Shown piece by piece: positions 26,524-35,391 of a stretch of DNA of 64,000 bases. The stretch covers positions 2,888,501 to 2,952,500 of the forward strand of contig NZ_CP017940.1 in assembly GCF_002764115.1 (NCBI RefSeq), given 5' to 3'. The notes beneath the pieces were generated by a model. The model searched no databases and had not been told where the DNA came from. It worked only from the letters and a program-made list of their open reading frames with translations. The stretch is from Phyllobacterium zundukense. Its GTDB lineage: Bacteria > Pseudomonadota > Alphaproteobacteria > Rhizobiales > Rhizobiaceae. Within the stretch, counting starts at the first letter, position 1. Each line of letters opens with the position of its first letter. A program made the translations under genes and the position numbers.

Positions 26524-27486
26524 TTAGTAGGTTGTGCGGCGCTCATCCGAGGGTGAGCGGCCGAACTGCGCCCGGTAGCTCTGGGCGAAATAGGAATGCG
26601 ACGTGAAGCCCGTCGCCAGCGCCACATCGAGGATGGGCGAATGGGTCTGCCGCAGCAGTTCACGCGCACGCTCCAAACGCAGGCTCATATAGTAGCGGCC
26701 CGGCGTCATGTTGAGATGGCGCAGGAACAAGCGCTCCACCTGGCGGACCGACAGGCCAACCGCCTTGGCCAGCCGCACCGCCGATTTCGGCTGTTCGAGA
26801 TTGTCCGCCATGAGCTCGACGATCTTGCGCAGCTTTTCCGACTTGCCGGTGAGGTCCCGCTCCGGCCCGATGCGCTGGCGGTCGGTCTGCGAGCGGATGC
26901 GCTCGTGATGGAACTGGTTCGCCACTTCATTGGCAAGGGCGGGACTGAAATCCTGCTTGATGATTTCGAGCATCAGGTCGATCGATGTCGTGCCGCCGGC
27001 ACAGGTATAGCGCTTGCGGTCGATCTCGAAGACATTGCCGGTGCAGTCGATCTGCGGAAACCGTTCCTGAAATCCGGCCCGGTTTTCCCAGTGGATCGTG
27101 CAACGATGGCCCTCCAGCTGGCCGGCTTCCGCCAAAATATAGCTGCCGATGTTGAGACCGCCCAGCGATGCGCCCCGGCGTCCGAGACTGCGCAGGGTCG
27201 CGATAACTTTCGGCTTGTCTTCGAATTCTGTCGTCAGACCCGCGCAGATAAAGAAGATGTCAGACGGCGGAAGATCCGCCAGCGCATATTGCACGTTGAT
27301 CTGGAGGCCGTTGGACGCGGTCACCGCTGCACCATTGGCGGAAACGATGACCCAGGAATAGAACGGCTGCTCCGACATGCGATTGGCCGTGCGCATGGTG
27401 TCGATGGCCGCCGCAAGGCTGAACATCGGGAATCTGTCAACGAGCAGAAAGGCGAAGGTTCTGCCAACCTTGAGGGCGTCGGGCAT
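26524..27486 (-). CDS. GlxA/AraC-family transcriptional regulator
   Basis: A 320-aa regulator with two domains. Residues ~8-190 are a DJ-1/PfpI-like amidase-fold domain (FAFLLVDRFPMFSLAAAIDTMRTANR, then IFFICAGL); the nucleophile-elbow position reads GLNIGSY without cysteine, so it is unlikely to be an active amidase. Residues ~215-318 are an AraC double HTH (LAKAVGLSVRQVERLFLRHLNMTPGRYY and ILDVALATGFTSHSYFAQSYRAQFGRSPSDER). GbdR, which controls glycine betaine and sarcosine breakdown in Pseudomonas, is of this type. Linkage here to folD and a sarcosine oxidase subunit supports such a role by context. Confidence 0.9.
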   Translation of the reverse strand: MPDALKVGRTFAFLLVDRFPMFSLAAAIDTMRTANRMSEQPFYSWVIVSANGAAVTASNGLQINVQYALADLPPSDIFFICAGLTTEFEDKPKVIATLRSLGRRGASLGGLNIGSYILAEAGQLEGHRCTIHWENRAGFQERFPQIDCTGNVFEIDRKRYTCAGGTTSIDLMLEIIKQDFSPALANEVANQFHHERIRSQTDRQRIGPERDLTGKSEKLRKIVELMADNLEQPKSAVRLAKAVGLSVRQVERLFLRHLNMTPGRYYMSLRLERARELLRQTHSPILDVALATGFTSHSYFAQSYRAQFGRSPSDERRTTY

Positions 27487-27524
27487 GCGCTGTTCTAACC
27501 GGATTCCCTATGAGAGCAAATGAA

Positions 27525-28424
27525 TCAGAAGCGGGGCGGTATCTTTCCTGCCGAACGATAGGCAGCCACAAGCGTATTGGCCATGAGCATGGCAATCGTC
27601 ATCGGCCCGACACCGCCTGGAACCGGCGTCACGGCTGCCGCGACGGTCGATGCATCGGCAAAATCCACATCGCCGACAAGCCGCGTCTTGCCTTCGCCTT
27701 TTTCGGGCGCCGGAATGCGGTTGATGCCGACATCGATGACAGTCGCGCCGGGCTTGACCCAATCGGCCTTGACCATTTGCGGCCTGCCGACGGCAGCGAC
27801 GAGAATATCGGCATTACGGCAAATGCTGGCGAGGTCCTTGGTCTTGCTGTGCGCGATGGTGGCCGTTGCATTGTGTGCAAGCAGCAGGTTGAACATCGGC
27901 TTGCCGACAATGTTTGAGCGGCCGATGACGACGGCATTGAGGCCGGAAAGATCGCGCCCCAGGATGCGTTCGATCAGCAGCATCGACCCGGCAGGTGTAC
28001 AGGGCACGAAGGCGGTTTCGATTTCGCCGGTGCCGAGCTTGCCGACATTGATGAAATGGAAGCCGTCGACATCCTTGTCCGGTGAGATTGTCTGGATGAT
28101 GCGGCCGGAATCGATATGTTTCGGCAAGGGCAGCTGCACCAAAATGCCGTGGATCAGCGGATCGGCGTTAAGCTTTTCAACGAGTGCGACCAGTTCGTCC
28201 TCGGAAGTCTCCTCCGGCAAGGTGTGCTGAACCGAGTGAAAACCGCATTCGCGGGCCTTCCTGCCCTTGGAGGCGACATAGACCTGGCTCGCGGGATCTT
28301 CGCCGACGATCACAACGGCAATGCCGGGAGTGACTCCATTGGTCTCGATCAGATCAGCGGCGGACGCCTTGACCTTCGAAACCACGTCCTCGGCAATCTC
28401 CTTGCCATTGATCGTCACTGCCAT
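27525..28424 (-). CDS. folD: Bifunctional methylenetetrahydrofolate dehydrogenase/cyclohydrolase
   Basis: Interconverts 5,10-methylene-, methenyl- and 10-formyl-tetrahydrofolate with NADP (299 aa). Family motifs are [15 protein letters not shown] (catalytic Lys), [51 protein letters not shown] (NADP site) and the end [18 protein letters not shown] place the start at ATG 28424 ([10 protein letters not shown]) after an AGGAGCAG Shine-Dalgarno; the longer open frame upstream is not protein-like. It lies between the GlxA-type regulator and a divergent sarcosine oxidase beta gene. Sarcosine oxidation yields methylene-THF, so the pairing is metabolically sensible. Confidence 0.96.
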   Translation of the reverse strand: MAVTINGKEIAEDVVSKVKASAADLIETNGVTPGIAVVIVGEDPASQVYVASKGRKARECGFHSVQHTLPEETSEDELVALVEKLNADPLIHGILVQLPLPKHIDSGRIIQTISPDKDVDGFHFINVGKLGTGEIETAFVPCTPAGSMLLIERILGRDLSGLNAVVIGRSNIVGKPMFNLLLAHNATATIAHSKTKDLASICRNADILVAAVGRPQMVKADWVKPGATVIDVGINRIPAPEKGEGKTRLVGDVDFADASTVAAAVTPVPGGVGPMTIAMLMANTLVAAYRSAGKIPPRF

Positions 28425-28637
28425 GTGCTGCTCCTGGACATCAACCTTGGTGGATTGGTCAACATACTGTTGATTTTGCGGCCGAATAATACCGTCAAAA
28501 CGGCGTTCCCTGACGCAATAGCGAAAGCGGTCCTCAAGGGCAATGCGATGATGTGCCTCAATGATCGATCTTAAGGGCTTGGCGACGGCAAAAAAGCCAA
28601 GCATGATAATGAAATCTCATTCGAATCCGGAATCCTT

Positions 28638-29891
28638 ATGCGCTATTCAGCCTTCAGCCTTTTCAAAAACGCCCTCAACGGCAACAAGGACTGGAAGCCA
28701 GCCTGGCGCAAACCCGATCCAAAACCATCCTACGATGTGGTGATCATCGGTGGCGGCCACGGTCTCGCCACCGCCTACTACCTCGCCAAGGAACATGGCA
28801 TCCGCAATATCGCAGTGGTCGAAAAGGGCTGGCTCGGCTCCGGCAATATCGGCCGCAACACTACGGCCATCCGCTCGAATTATCTCCTGACCGAGAACCA
28901 GCACTTCTACGAAGCATCGATGAAGATGTGGGAGACCCTGTCCCAGGATCTCAACTACAATGTGATGTTCTCACAGCGCGGCGTGGTCAATCTTGCCCAT
29001 ACCCTGCCACAGCTGGATGTCTATGCGCGGCGCGGCAACCAGATGCGGCTGAATGGCATCGATTGCGAACTGATGGCCCCGCAGCAGATCAACAAGCTGA
29101 TCCCCGGGCTGGATATCAGCAATTCGGTGCGCTTTCCCATCCTTGGCGGTCTGATGCAGCGTAGCGCCGGTACTGCGCGGCATGATGCGGTCGTGTGGGG
29201 TTATGCCCGTGCCGCCGACCAGCTTGGCGTCGATATCATCGAGAATTGCGAAGTGACCAGCTTCCTGAAGGACGGCGATGCGGTCACCGGCGTCATGACG
29301 ACGCGCGGGCCGATCAACGCAAGGAAGGTCGCATGTGCGGTCGCGGGGCACACCAGCGAACTCATGCGGCGGGCGGGCATCGATCGCCTGCCACTCGAAT
29401 CGCATGTGCTGCAGGCCTTCGTTTCGGAAGCGCTGAAGCCGGTCGTCGATACGGTCGCGACCTTTGGCGGCGGACACCTCTATTTCGCGCAGTCCGACAA
29501 GGGCGGCCTGGTCTTTGGCGGCGATATCGACGGCTATAATTCCTATGCGCAGCGCGGCAACCTGCCGGTCGTCGAGGATGTAATGAGTGAATTCGTGGCG
29601 CTCATCCCGGCGCTGGCTCGTGTCAAGCTGCTCCGTTCCTGGGGCGGGATCATGGACATGACCATGGACGGCTCCCCCATCATCACGACGGGACCGCTGC
29701 CCGGCATGTATCTGAACACCGGCTGGTGCTATGGCGGGTTCAAGGCGACGCCGATTTCAGGCAAATGCTTCGCCTGGACCATCGCCAAGGACGAACCGCA
29801 CCCGCTCTCCGCGCCATTTACGCTCGACCGGTTCTACCGGGGCTATGTCATTGATGACAAAGGTCAAGGCCCAACGCCGAGGCTGCATTAG
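28638..29891 (+). CDS. soxB: Sarcosine oxidase beta subunit (orphan)
   Basis: The 417-aa flavin-bearing subunit of heterotetrameric sarcosine oxidase, which demethylates sarcosine to glycine. FAD-binding motif YDVVIIGGGHGLATAYYLAKEHG lies at about residues 32-54; RNTTAIRSNYLL is a SoxB hallmark, SAGTARHDAVVWGYARAADQ follows, and the C-terminus has TGWCYGGFKATPISG. SoxB is normally encoded with soxD, soxA and soxG, but here the next gene is on the opposite strand and belongs to polysaccharide synthesis. The protein is full length with no frameshift. It may work with subunits encoded elsewhere or as a stand-alone demethylating oxidase. It is divergent from folD. Confidence 0.9.
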   Translation: MRYSAFSLFKNALNGNKDWKPAWRKPDPKPSYDVVIIGGGHGLATAYYLAKEHGIRNIAVVEKGWLGSGNIGRNTTAIRSNYLLTENQHFYEASMKMWETLSQDLNYNVMFSQRGVVNLAHTLPQLDVYARRGNQMRLNGIDCELMAPQQINKLIPGLDISNSVRFPILGGLMQRSAGTARHDAVVWGYARAADQLGVDIIENCEVTSFLKDGDAVTGVMTTRGPINARKVACAVAGHTSELMRRAGIDRLPLESHVLQAFVSEALKPVVDTVATFGGGHLYFAQSDKGGLVFGGDIDGYNSYAQRGNLPVVEDVMSEFVALIPALARVKLLRSWGGIMDMTMDGSPIITTGPLPGMYLNTGWCYGGFKATPISGKCFAWTIAKDEPHPLSAPFTLDRFYRGYVIDDKGQGPTPRLH

Positions 29892-29924
29892 GGCAAAATT
29901 AGCGCGCAGGCGATGCAGCGCTAT

Positions 29925-29945
29925 CTCTCGCCTTGCGGGAGAGAA
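29925..29945. repeat. Short palindrome related to the 11500-11686 element ends
   Basis: TCTCTCGCCTTGCGGGAGAG plus one base forms an imperfect hairpin and resembles the end of the composite element between puuA and puuB (TTATCTCCCCCCTTGCGGG). It lies between soxB and the convergent polysaccharide gene and may also serve as a bidirectional terminator. It marks the point where the expected soxDAG genes are missing. Confidence 0.6.
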
Positions 29946-29956
29946 AGCTTGGGCGA

Positions 29957-32203
29957 TTAACTGGCTTGCCGCCCAGCGCGCAGACGCAGCACTTCGCGAA
30001 TTTCGGCGATATCGGCGAGCATTTCCTCGATATTGGAATTGTCGTGATGACGCGGTGCGAGCATCAGATCGGCATGCTCATACAGAAACTCTGCAATCGC
30101 GACCTGGTCGTCAACGGAATGTACGGCATTCTCTCCATCGATCGCTTCCAGCTCTGCATCATCCAATGCCATCGTCCGGGTTTGCGCGCGCCTGATGGCA
30201 GCGCCAAGGCGAGATTCCGACGGTGCGGCGGGTGCAAGCTCCCTGTCTTCGGCGGGCCTGGTGGGCTTGCCGCCGGAGGGCGGTGTCGGATCGACGGGCG
30301 CGTCGTCTTCGGCATAAACGGCCGCAGGGCGATTGCCTACACGGAAGCTTTCGATCATCCCAAGCAGCACCGCGATACCCAGACCGGTCAAAAGCCCGCC
30401 CAGCAAGCCGCCAATGGCAACGAGCTTGCGTGAGCCGCCGGTGCTTTCAAGTGCCGGGCGCGCCGGCGAGATGACGCGGATATTTGTGGTGTTCATGCCT
30501 TCGAGCTCGCCCGTCTCCTTGGCACGCAGCAGGAAGGCTTCGTAGACTTCGCGCTTGGCGGTGGCCTCACGTTCGAGCTCTCGCAACTTGACCATGTCTT
30601 CGTTGGTGTTGGCCGTACGCGCCTTCAACTGTGCCAGCCGCGCCGCCAGATCCTGTTCCTGTTGCACCGAGCGCTTGAGTTCGACCTGCACCGACGAGGC
30701 GATACGGCTCAGCTCGTTACGGATTTCATTGCGGATGCCGTCAACCTGCGACTGCGCCTGGATAAGCTGCGGATGGCGCGGCCCGAGCTTGGTGGCGAGG
30801 CCGTCGGCCTGCTGCTTTAGCGCGCCGTATTGCGAGCGCAGCGCCACGATGACGCCGGAGCGGAATTCCTCCGGCAGCGTGTTACCGCCGAGTACGCCCT
30901 CTACCGAGGCACTGCGGATGGAATCGGCCTGGGCGTTGAGGCGAATCGTCTGGTTGCGCGCCGTGGTGAGTTCATCATTCGTGCGAGAGATTTCATCATC
31001 GCTGATCAGCCGGCCCTGCACGTCGACAAGATCGTTGTCGGCCTTGTATTTCTGCACGGCATTTTCGGCCTGCTCGACGCCCGTGCGCAGATCGTTGAGG
31101 CGTGCCGTCAGCGATTCCGTCGCCTGCCGGGCAGTGTCGGACTGGATATTGCCCTGCTCCTCGCGGAACACATCCGATACCGTATTGGCGATGAAGGCTG
31201 CTTTTTCCGGATCGCGCGATTTGACCGTAATGTTGAAGATGAAGTTTTTCGTGCTGCGCTCGACGTCAAGGTGATCGTAGAGATTGTGCAGAAGAAGTGT
31301 CTCGCGGGTCGTCGCGTCCGGCGTGCTGTCGGTCGAGAACAGATCCCGCACGGAGGCGAGCAGACCACGCTCCTTCAGATCGCCGTTGAATTCCGGATCC
31401 TTGGCCAGGCCGGCGCGGTCGATAACCTTGGTCAGGACGCTGCTCGACTGGATGACACGCAACTGGCTTTCGGCGATGGCGAGCGAAGCATCAACGGGCA
31501 ATTGGCTGGACGAGATTTCCTTGTCGACAATCTTGAGATCACGCGGATCGACCAGCACCTCGACGGTGGATGAATAAAGCTTCGGCAGCGTCATGGCATA
31601 GCCGGCGCCGACCAGAGTACCGAGGATCGTCGTTGCGATGATCAGCGATTTTGAACGGCCGATGCGATTGAGGACAACGCGCGGATCGACAAGCGGCTTC
31701 CACTCGTCGCTTTGAACGTCCGTCTGCCGCACTTCCGTCCGGCGCGGCACGGGGCGGCGAACGGGGGCTGGCATGACGACCGGCTCAGGCTCTGCGGGTT
31801 CCGGAAGAAGCGGCGCTTCGGCCTGTTCCGAAGCAGCCTCCTCAGGCAGCGGCTCGGGCGTATCGTGCAACGGCATGACGTGCCCGGCAGCATCGACGCG
31901 GCGATTGAGTTCCGCCTTGATCGCAGCCATGTCGGCGCGCATACGGTCAATCGCTTCCTGCTCAGCCTCTTCGGGCGTCAACTCCACGGGAGCGTCGCTC
32001 AACGGCGGCTGGGAGATTTCACTGCCAGCTGCCAGACGCAGGGCGCGCATGCGATGATAGTGATCGAGATTGTCTTCGTTGCGCACAGGCGATGTAACGG
32101 GCTCGGGATCGACATGCGTCTCTCCCGCCGCGTCCGGCTGGCTGGCAAACGAGAGAAGCGAGCGCCGCGGCCGCTTTGCCATCTCGTTTTCACGATTACT
32201 CAT
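29957..32203 (-). CDS. GumC/Wzz-type polysaccharide chain-length protein without kinase domain
   Basis: A 748-aa inner-membrane polysaccharide co-polymerase. Residues 1-165 are a long cytoplasmic Pro/Glu-rich region; a membrane segment (SLIIATTILGTLVGAGYAMTLP) precedes a Wzz domain (YSSTVEVLVDPRDLKIVDKE). A large periplasmic coiled coil follows (residues ~345-600), ending with the PxxP-type ISPARPALESTGGSRKL and the second membrane segment AIGGLLGGLLTGLGIAVLLGM. The cytoplasmic tail of about 125 residues has no Walker motifs, so this is not a BY-kinase. The ATG at 32203 follows a GGAG. It diverges from the flippase gene and probably sets chain length for the polymer made by genes 32466-38983. 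Confidence 0.87.
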   Translation of the reverse strand: MSNRENEMAKRPRRSLLSFASQPDAAGETHVDPEPVTSPVRNEDNLDHYHRMRALRLAAGSEISQPPLSDAPVELTPEEAEQEAIDRMRADMAAIKAELNRRVDAAGHVMPLHDTPEPLPEEAASEQAEAPLLPEPAEPEPVVMPAPVRRPVPRRTEVRQTDVQSDEWKPLVDPRVVLNRIGRSKSLIIATTILGTLVGAGYAMTLPKLYSSTVEVLVDPRDLKIVDKEISSSQLPVDASLAIAESQLRVIQSSSVLTKVIDRAGLAKDPEFNGDLKERGLLASVRDLFSTDSTPDATTRETLLLHNLYDHLDVERSTKNFIFNITVKSRDPEKAAFIANTVSDVFREEQGNIQSDTARQATESLTARLNDLRTGVEQAENAVQKYKADNDLVDVQGRLISDDEISRTNDELTTARNQTIRLNAQADSIRSASVEGVLGGNTLPEEFRSGVIVALRSQYGALKQQADGLATKLGPRHPQLIQAQSQVDGIRNEIRNELSRIASSVQVELKRSVQQEQDLAARLAQLKARTANTNEDMVKLRELEREATAKREVYEAFLLRAKETGELEGMNTTNIRVISPARPALESTGGSRKLVAIGGLLGGLLTGLGIAVLLGMIESFRVGNRPAAVYAEDDAPVDPTPPSGGKPTRPAEDRELAPAAPSESRLGAAIRRAQTRTMALDDAELEAIDGENAVHSVDDQVAIAEFLYEHADLMLAPRHHDNSNIEEMLADIAEIREVLRLRAGRQAS

Positions 32204-32465
32204 CCTAAACTCCAAAACCGCCGATCAACGCGATTCAATAGCGGACCGAAAGGTCCACAGTTAATTCAACCTAAAGTTCTATGGAAAATAAATGGTTAAT
32301 TGTCGGCATCAGCAGCGACCAAAGCGTCCTATTCGTTGAATATGCTCCATAGCACAGCTTGGAACCGGTAACACGAGCCGTTAAGCCTTTTGATGTAGAA
32401 ATCCGCCGGATTGACGTCTGGAGCAAACGCTTGCGCTTCCCGTTTCAGACCGGTCCCGACAGGAA

Positions 32466-33725
32466 ATGAAATTGGTTGCACGACATCTGAAAGCCAATGC
32501 AGGGCTCATCCGCGATTATTTCTCCGTGATCAGCGGATCAGCTGGCCGGCTCGTGATTTCACTCGCCTATTTCGTCGCGCTGGCCAATACACTTTCAATC
32601 GCCGAATTCGGACTGTTCGCCACGGCCTCGGCGACGGGCGTCGTGCTGTCGCGTCTCGTATCCTTCGGCTTCGTGTCACCGCTCTACCGGATTTCGACCG
32701 TCAAGCCACAATTGATCGGCGCCTATACGGGCGGCTTTCTGGCGGCTGTCGTCGTGTCCCTGCCGATCTTCATGCTCGCGGCCTATCTTGCCCATCTGGT
32801 TTTCTTCGGCACCGATCTTGCTCTCGGCACTTTCGCCATCATCGTCGCTGCGGAGGCGCTCTTGTGGCGGTCGCTGGAAGTGGTGGTCATCGTCAATAAC
32901 GGCCTCAACCGCTTTGGCCGCGCGGCCTTGCTCGTCATCATCGGTACCGCATTGCGCGCCGCGGCGGCCGTGCTCTTTGCCTTCTCGACCGTCACTACAC
33001 TCGCCGCATGGAGCTGGTGGTACGCCGGCGCAAATGGAGTCGCTATGGTGATTGCCATAGTGTTCTTCTATCCGAAGGTCCGGCTCCGCCTTGTCCCGCA
33101 GCTCTATCGCAGAAGGCTGGCGGATTCCTTTGCCGTCACCGGCGCAGAAATGCTGTTCTATGTTCAGTCGGAGCTCGACAAGCTGCTGGTGCTGGCTGTT
33201 GGCGGCCCGCAGACGGCCGGTGTCTATGCAATCATCATGCGTCTGGTCGATCTGACTGCCCTCCCCGTGCGCTCATTCAACATGATGCTGGTGCAGAAGC
33301 TGATGCGGACACCCGACATGCTGAAATCGCTGAAGATACGCGGCGGACTTGAGGTCGGCGTATTTCTGGTCTCTACGCTCGGCTTGGCGGCTCTCGCCGT
33401 GTTCCTGCATATTTTCCCGCGAGCCCTCGGCGGGAACGTCGCTTCTGTTGTTTCGCTGTTGCCACTGGTCCTGCTCGTTCCGGGACTGCGCAATCTTATC
33501 GAGTATCAGGCGGAAATTCTTTATGCCCGGGGCCAGTCAGGCCTGCGTGCCATGAACCTTGCGCTTCTCGGCTTGGCCAAAGCGGGGCTTCTCTCGTGGA
33601 TACTTGTGGTATTTCTCGACACCCACGACTGGATGATCTGGCTGAATGCGATGTTCGCTGCGCTTTATCTGCTGTCGACTTATCTAACCTATCGGGCCAT
33701 CAGGAAGCCCGCACGCCGCGTCTGA
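32466..33725 (+). CDS. Polysaccharide flippase-like membrane protein (Wzx type)
   Basis: A 419-aa protein with roughly 12 hydrophobic segments, starting with a basic region and YFSVISGSAGRLVISLAYFVALANTLSIAEFGLFATASATG, which resembles the N-terminal region of Wzx/MATE-like oligosaccharide flippases. The middle segment FAVTGAEMLFYVQSELDKLLVLAVGGPQTAGVYAIIMRLVDL is the typical second-half signature. The expected job is to flip lipid-linked repeat units across the inner membrane. It is divergent from the GumC-like gene across 260 nt and converges with the DUF6492-like gene. Family assignment is by pattern; no specific sugar unit can be named. Confidence 0.8.
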   Translation: MKLVARHLKANAGLIRDYFSVISGSAGRLVISLAYFVALANTLSIAEFGLFATASATGVVLSRLVSFGFVSPLYRISTVKPQLIGAYTGGFLAAVVVSLPIFMLAAYLAHLVFFGTDLALGTFAIIVAAEALLWRSLEVVVIVNNGLNRFGRAALLVIIGTALRAAAAVLFAFSTVTTLAAWSWWYAGANGVAMVIAIVFFYPKVRLRLVPQLYRRRLADSFAVTGAEMLFYVQSELDKLLVLAVGGPQTAGVYAIIMRLVDLTALPVRSFNMMLVQKLMRTPDMLKSLKIRGGLEVGVFLVSTLGLAALAVFLHIFPRALGGNVASVVSLLPLVLLVPGLRNLIEYQAEILYARGQSGLRAMNLALLGLAKAGLLSWILVVFLDTHDWMIWLNAMFAALYLLSTYLTYRAIRKPARRV

Positions 33726-33763
33726 AAATTCGGCCTGATGGCCATCTGATGCGATCTTCCGTG

Positions 33764-34624
33764 CTACGCCAGCAATTTGCGAATACGGGCGGTGTCATCG
33801 CCAATGAAAGACTGCATGCCGATTGCCACCTGTTCGGGCGTCATGGCCGCAACGAAGGCGTGAAACTGATCGTCCGTCGGCGCGGGAGCAAGCCAGTAAA
33901 CCCGGCAGAAGTCATCCCCGTCGTGGTAATGGCCCTTTGTCATCAGGACTTCATCGGCATAACGGCCATAGATCATGCATTCGGAAAAACGCCGTGAACG
34001 GCCTATGGCCGCGATCCAGTGCCGGCCGGTCACCTTTTCGATATGCTCGCACATGGTCAGCAGGGCATCACGCCGCCAGGCGATCAAGGTCCCGATATAA
34101 TCGTGCCCTTTCGGGCTGACGGGAACGATGCCGAGCACCTGTCCGGCATGCTCCGACCAGATGCGCTGATCGTTCGGTCCGGACCGCAAAAGATCGCCGG
34201 CGCGGCGGAACAGCCGCAGATCATCCCCTCGCCAGGCGGCGGCGCAATCGAACGGTTTCAGGAAAGCGACGTCGGAATCGACATAAAAGAATGCATCCTC
34301 GCCGGCATGCGCCGCGATGGCGATACGGCGGAACTGCTGCACGTGCCAGCCGCGTAAAGGCATGGTGCGCGGCGAAAGCCAGATACGCCGGCGGCCAAAA
34401 TTGCTGGGATCGGGAAATGGCCTGATCCAGCCAGGCAACAGATCGTTTTCATCGATGACGACGCGGCGTGGGCCTTCGAGTTGCCGGAACAGCGCGACGT
34501 CGCGGTGTTCGACCAGAAGATAGTGCTTGGTGAAGCCGGTGACAAAACGGTCGATCGTCTCGCAGAGCAGCGTGCAACGCTCGAAATCCGGCGCGTAGCT
34601 CGCGGTAACAATTGCCGTCGTCAT
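33764..34624 (-). CDS. DUF6492-like putative glycosyltransferase
   Basis: A 286-aa cytoplasmic protein beginning MTTAIVTASYAPDFERCTLLCETIDRF with later HYLLVEHRD and a YVDSDVAFLKPFD block, whose DSD resembles the metal- and nucleotide-sugar-binding DxD of GT-A enzymes. I recall such proteins as DUF6492 in rhizobial polysaccharide loci. The ATG overlaps the wecG-like stop codon (ATGA), so the two are translationally coupled; a longer upstream frame inside the preceding gene is rejected. It is the last gene of the minus-strand trio GT4, WecG-like, DUF6492. The sugar donor is unknown. Confidence 0.75.
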   Translation of the reverse strand: MTTAIVTASYAPDFERCTLLCETIDRFVTGFTKHYLLVEHRDVALFRQLEGPRRVVIDENDLLPGWIRPFPDPSNFGRRRIWLSPRTMPLRGWHVQQFRRIAIAAHAGEDAFFYVDSDVAFLKPFDCAAAWRGDDLRLFRRAGDLLRSGPNDQRIWSEHAGQVLGIVPVSPKGHDYIGTLIAWRRDALLTMCEHIEKVTGRHWIAAIGRSRRFSECMIYGRYADEVLMTKGHYHDGDDFCRVYWLAPAPTDDQFHAFVAAMTPEQVAIGMQSFIGDDTARIRKLLA

Positions 34625-35391
34625 TTTGTCCCTCTGAATTTTTCCCGCATGACGCGTAGCAGAAAAAGCGGATTGCCGACAATATAGCGGCGCCACAAGC
34701 GTGCTGGCTCCTGCGCGAGCCGATAGAGCCATTCGAACCGGAGCCTTTGCAGGATCAGCGGCGCGCGCGGCACGACGCCGGCCCTGAAATCGAACAGCGC
34801 GCCAACGCCGAAGGCGAGCGTGCAATGCTCGGCCGTAAGATTACGAGCCATGAACATTTCCTGACGCGGGACGCCCATGGCCACCAGCAGAATATGCGGA
34901 TGATAGTTCTTGAGGATCTCGAGGATGCGCGGCTCGTCGCCAGCCCTGAAGAACCCGTCACTGATGACGCGGAATTCATGCTGTGGCGCGAGCTGGCGGA
35001 AACTTGCCGTCGCCTTTGCAACCACCTCGGGGCGCGCGCCAATCAGGCCGACGCGCAAGGGACTGGTTTCCATAACCAAGAGCCCCGGGATAAAATCCGT
35101 GCCGTTGAGATTGGCCGGGAACGGCTCGCCATGCAGCAGTCTCGAAGCGATATCGACGCCAAGCCCGTCGGGCAGGATCAGAAATTGTCCAAGCGCCTGG
35201 CGGAAATCGGTGTTCTCATGGGCCAGATTGGCGTTATGGGCATTCAGCCAGGTTATGAGGGCGAAGCGCTGCCCCGCGATCATGGCGCGCATGGTTTCGA
35301 TAGCCTCAATCCAGGGCAGTGCGACAACCGGAACGCCGAGAATGGTACGACGTGGCAAATCCGGTTCGGCAAAGAGCTCCTTTGCACTCAT
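34621..35391 (-). CDS. WecG/TagA/CpsF-family glycosyltransferase
   Basis: A 256-aa enzyme of GT family 26, related to WecG and GumM. Family blocks are LITWLNAHNANLAHENTDFRQAL, ILPDGLGVDIASRLLHGEPFPANLNGTDFIPGLL, VGLIGARPEVVAKA and ILLVAMGVPRQEMFMARN, then GVGALFDFRAGVVPRAPLILQRLRFEWLYRLAQEPARLWRRY. The family transfers ManNAcA or glucuronate-type sugars to lipid-linked intermediates. It overlaps the GT4 stop by 4 nt and the DUF6492 start by 4 nt. Together with GumC-like and flippase genes it fits a Wzx/Wzy-dependent polymer. Confidence 0.9.
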   Translation of the reverse strand: MSAKELFAEPDLPRRTILGVPVVALPWIEAIETMRAMIAGQRFALITWLNAHNANLAHENTDFRQALGQFLILPDGLGVDIASRLLHGEPFPANLNGTDFIPGLLVMETSPLRVGLIGARPEVVAKATASFRQLAPQHEFRVISDGFFRAGDEPRILEILKNYHPHILLVAMGVPRQEMFMARNLTAEHCTLAFGVGALFDFRAGVVPRAPLILQRLRFEWLYRLAQEPARLWRRYIVGNPLFLLRVMREKFRGTK

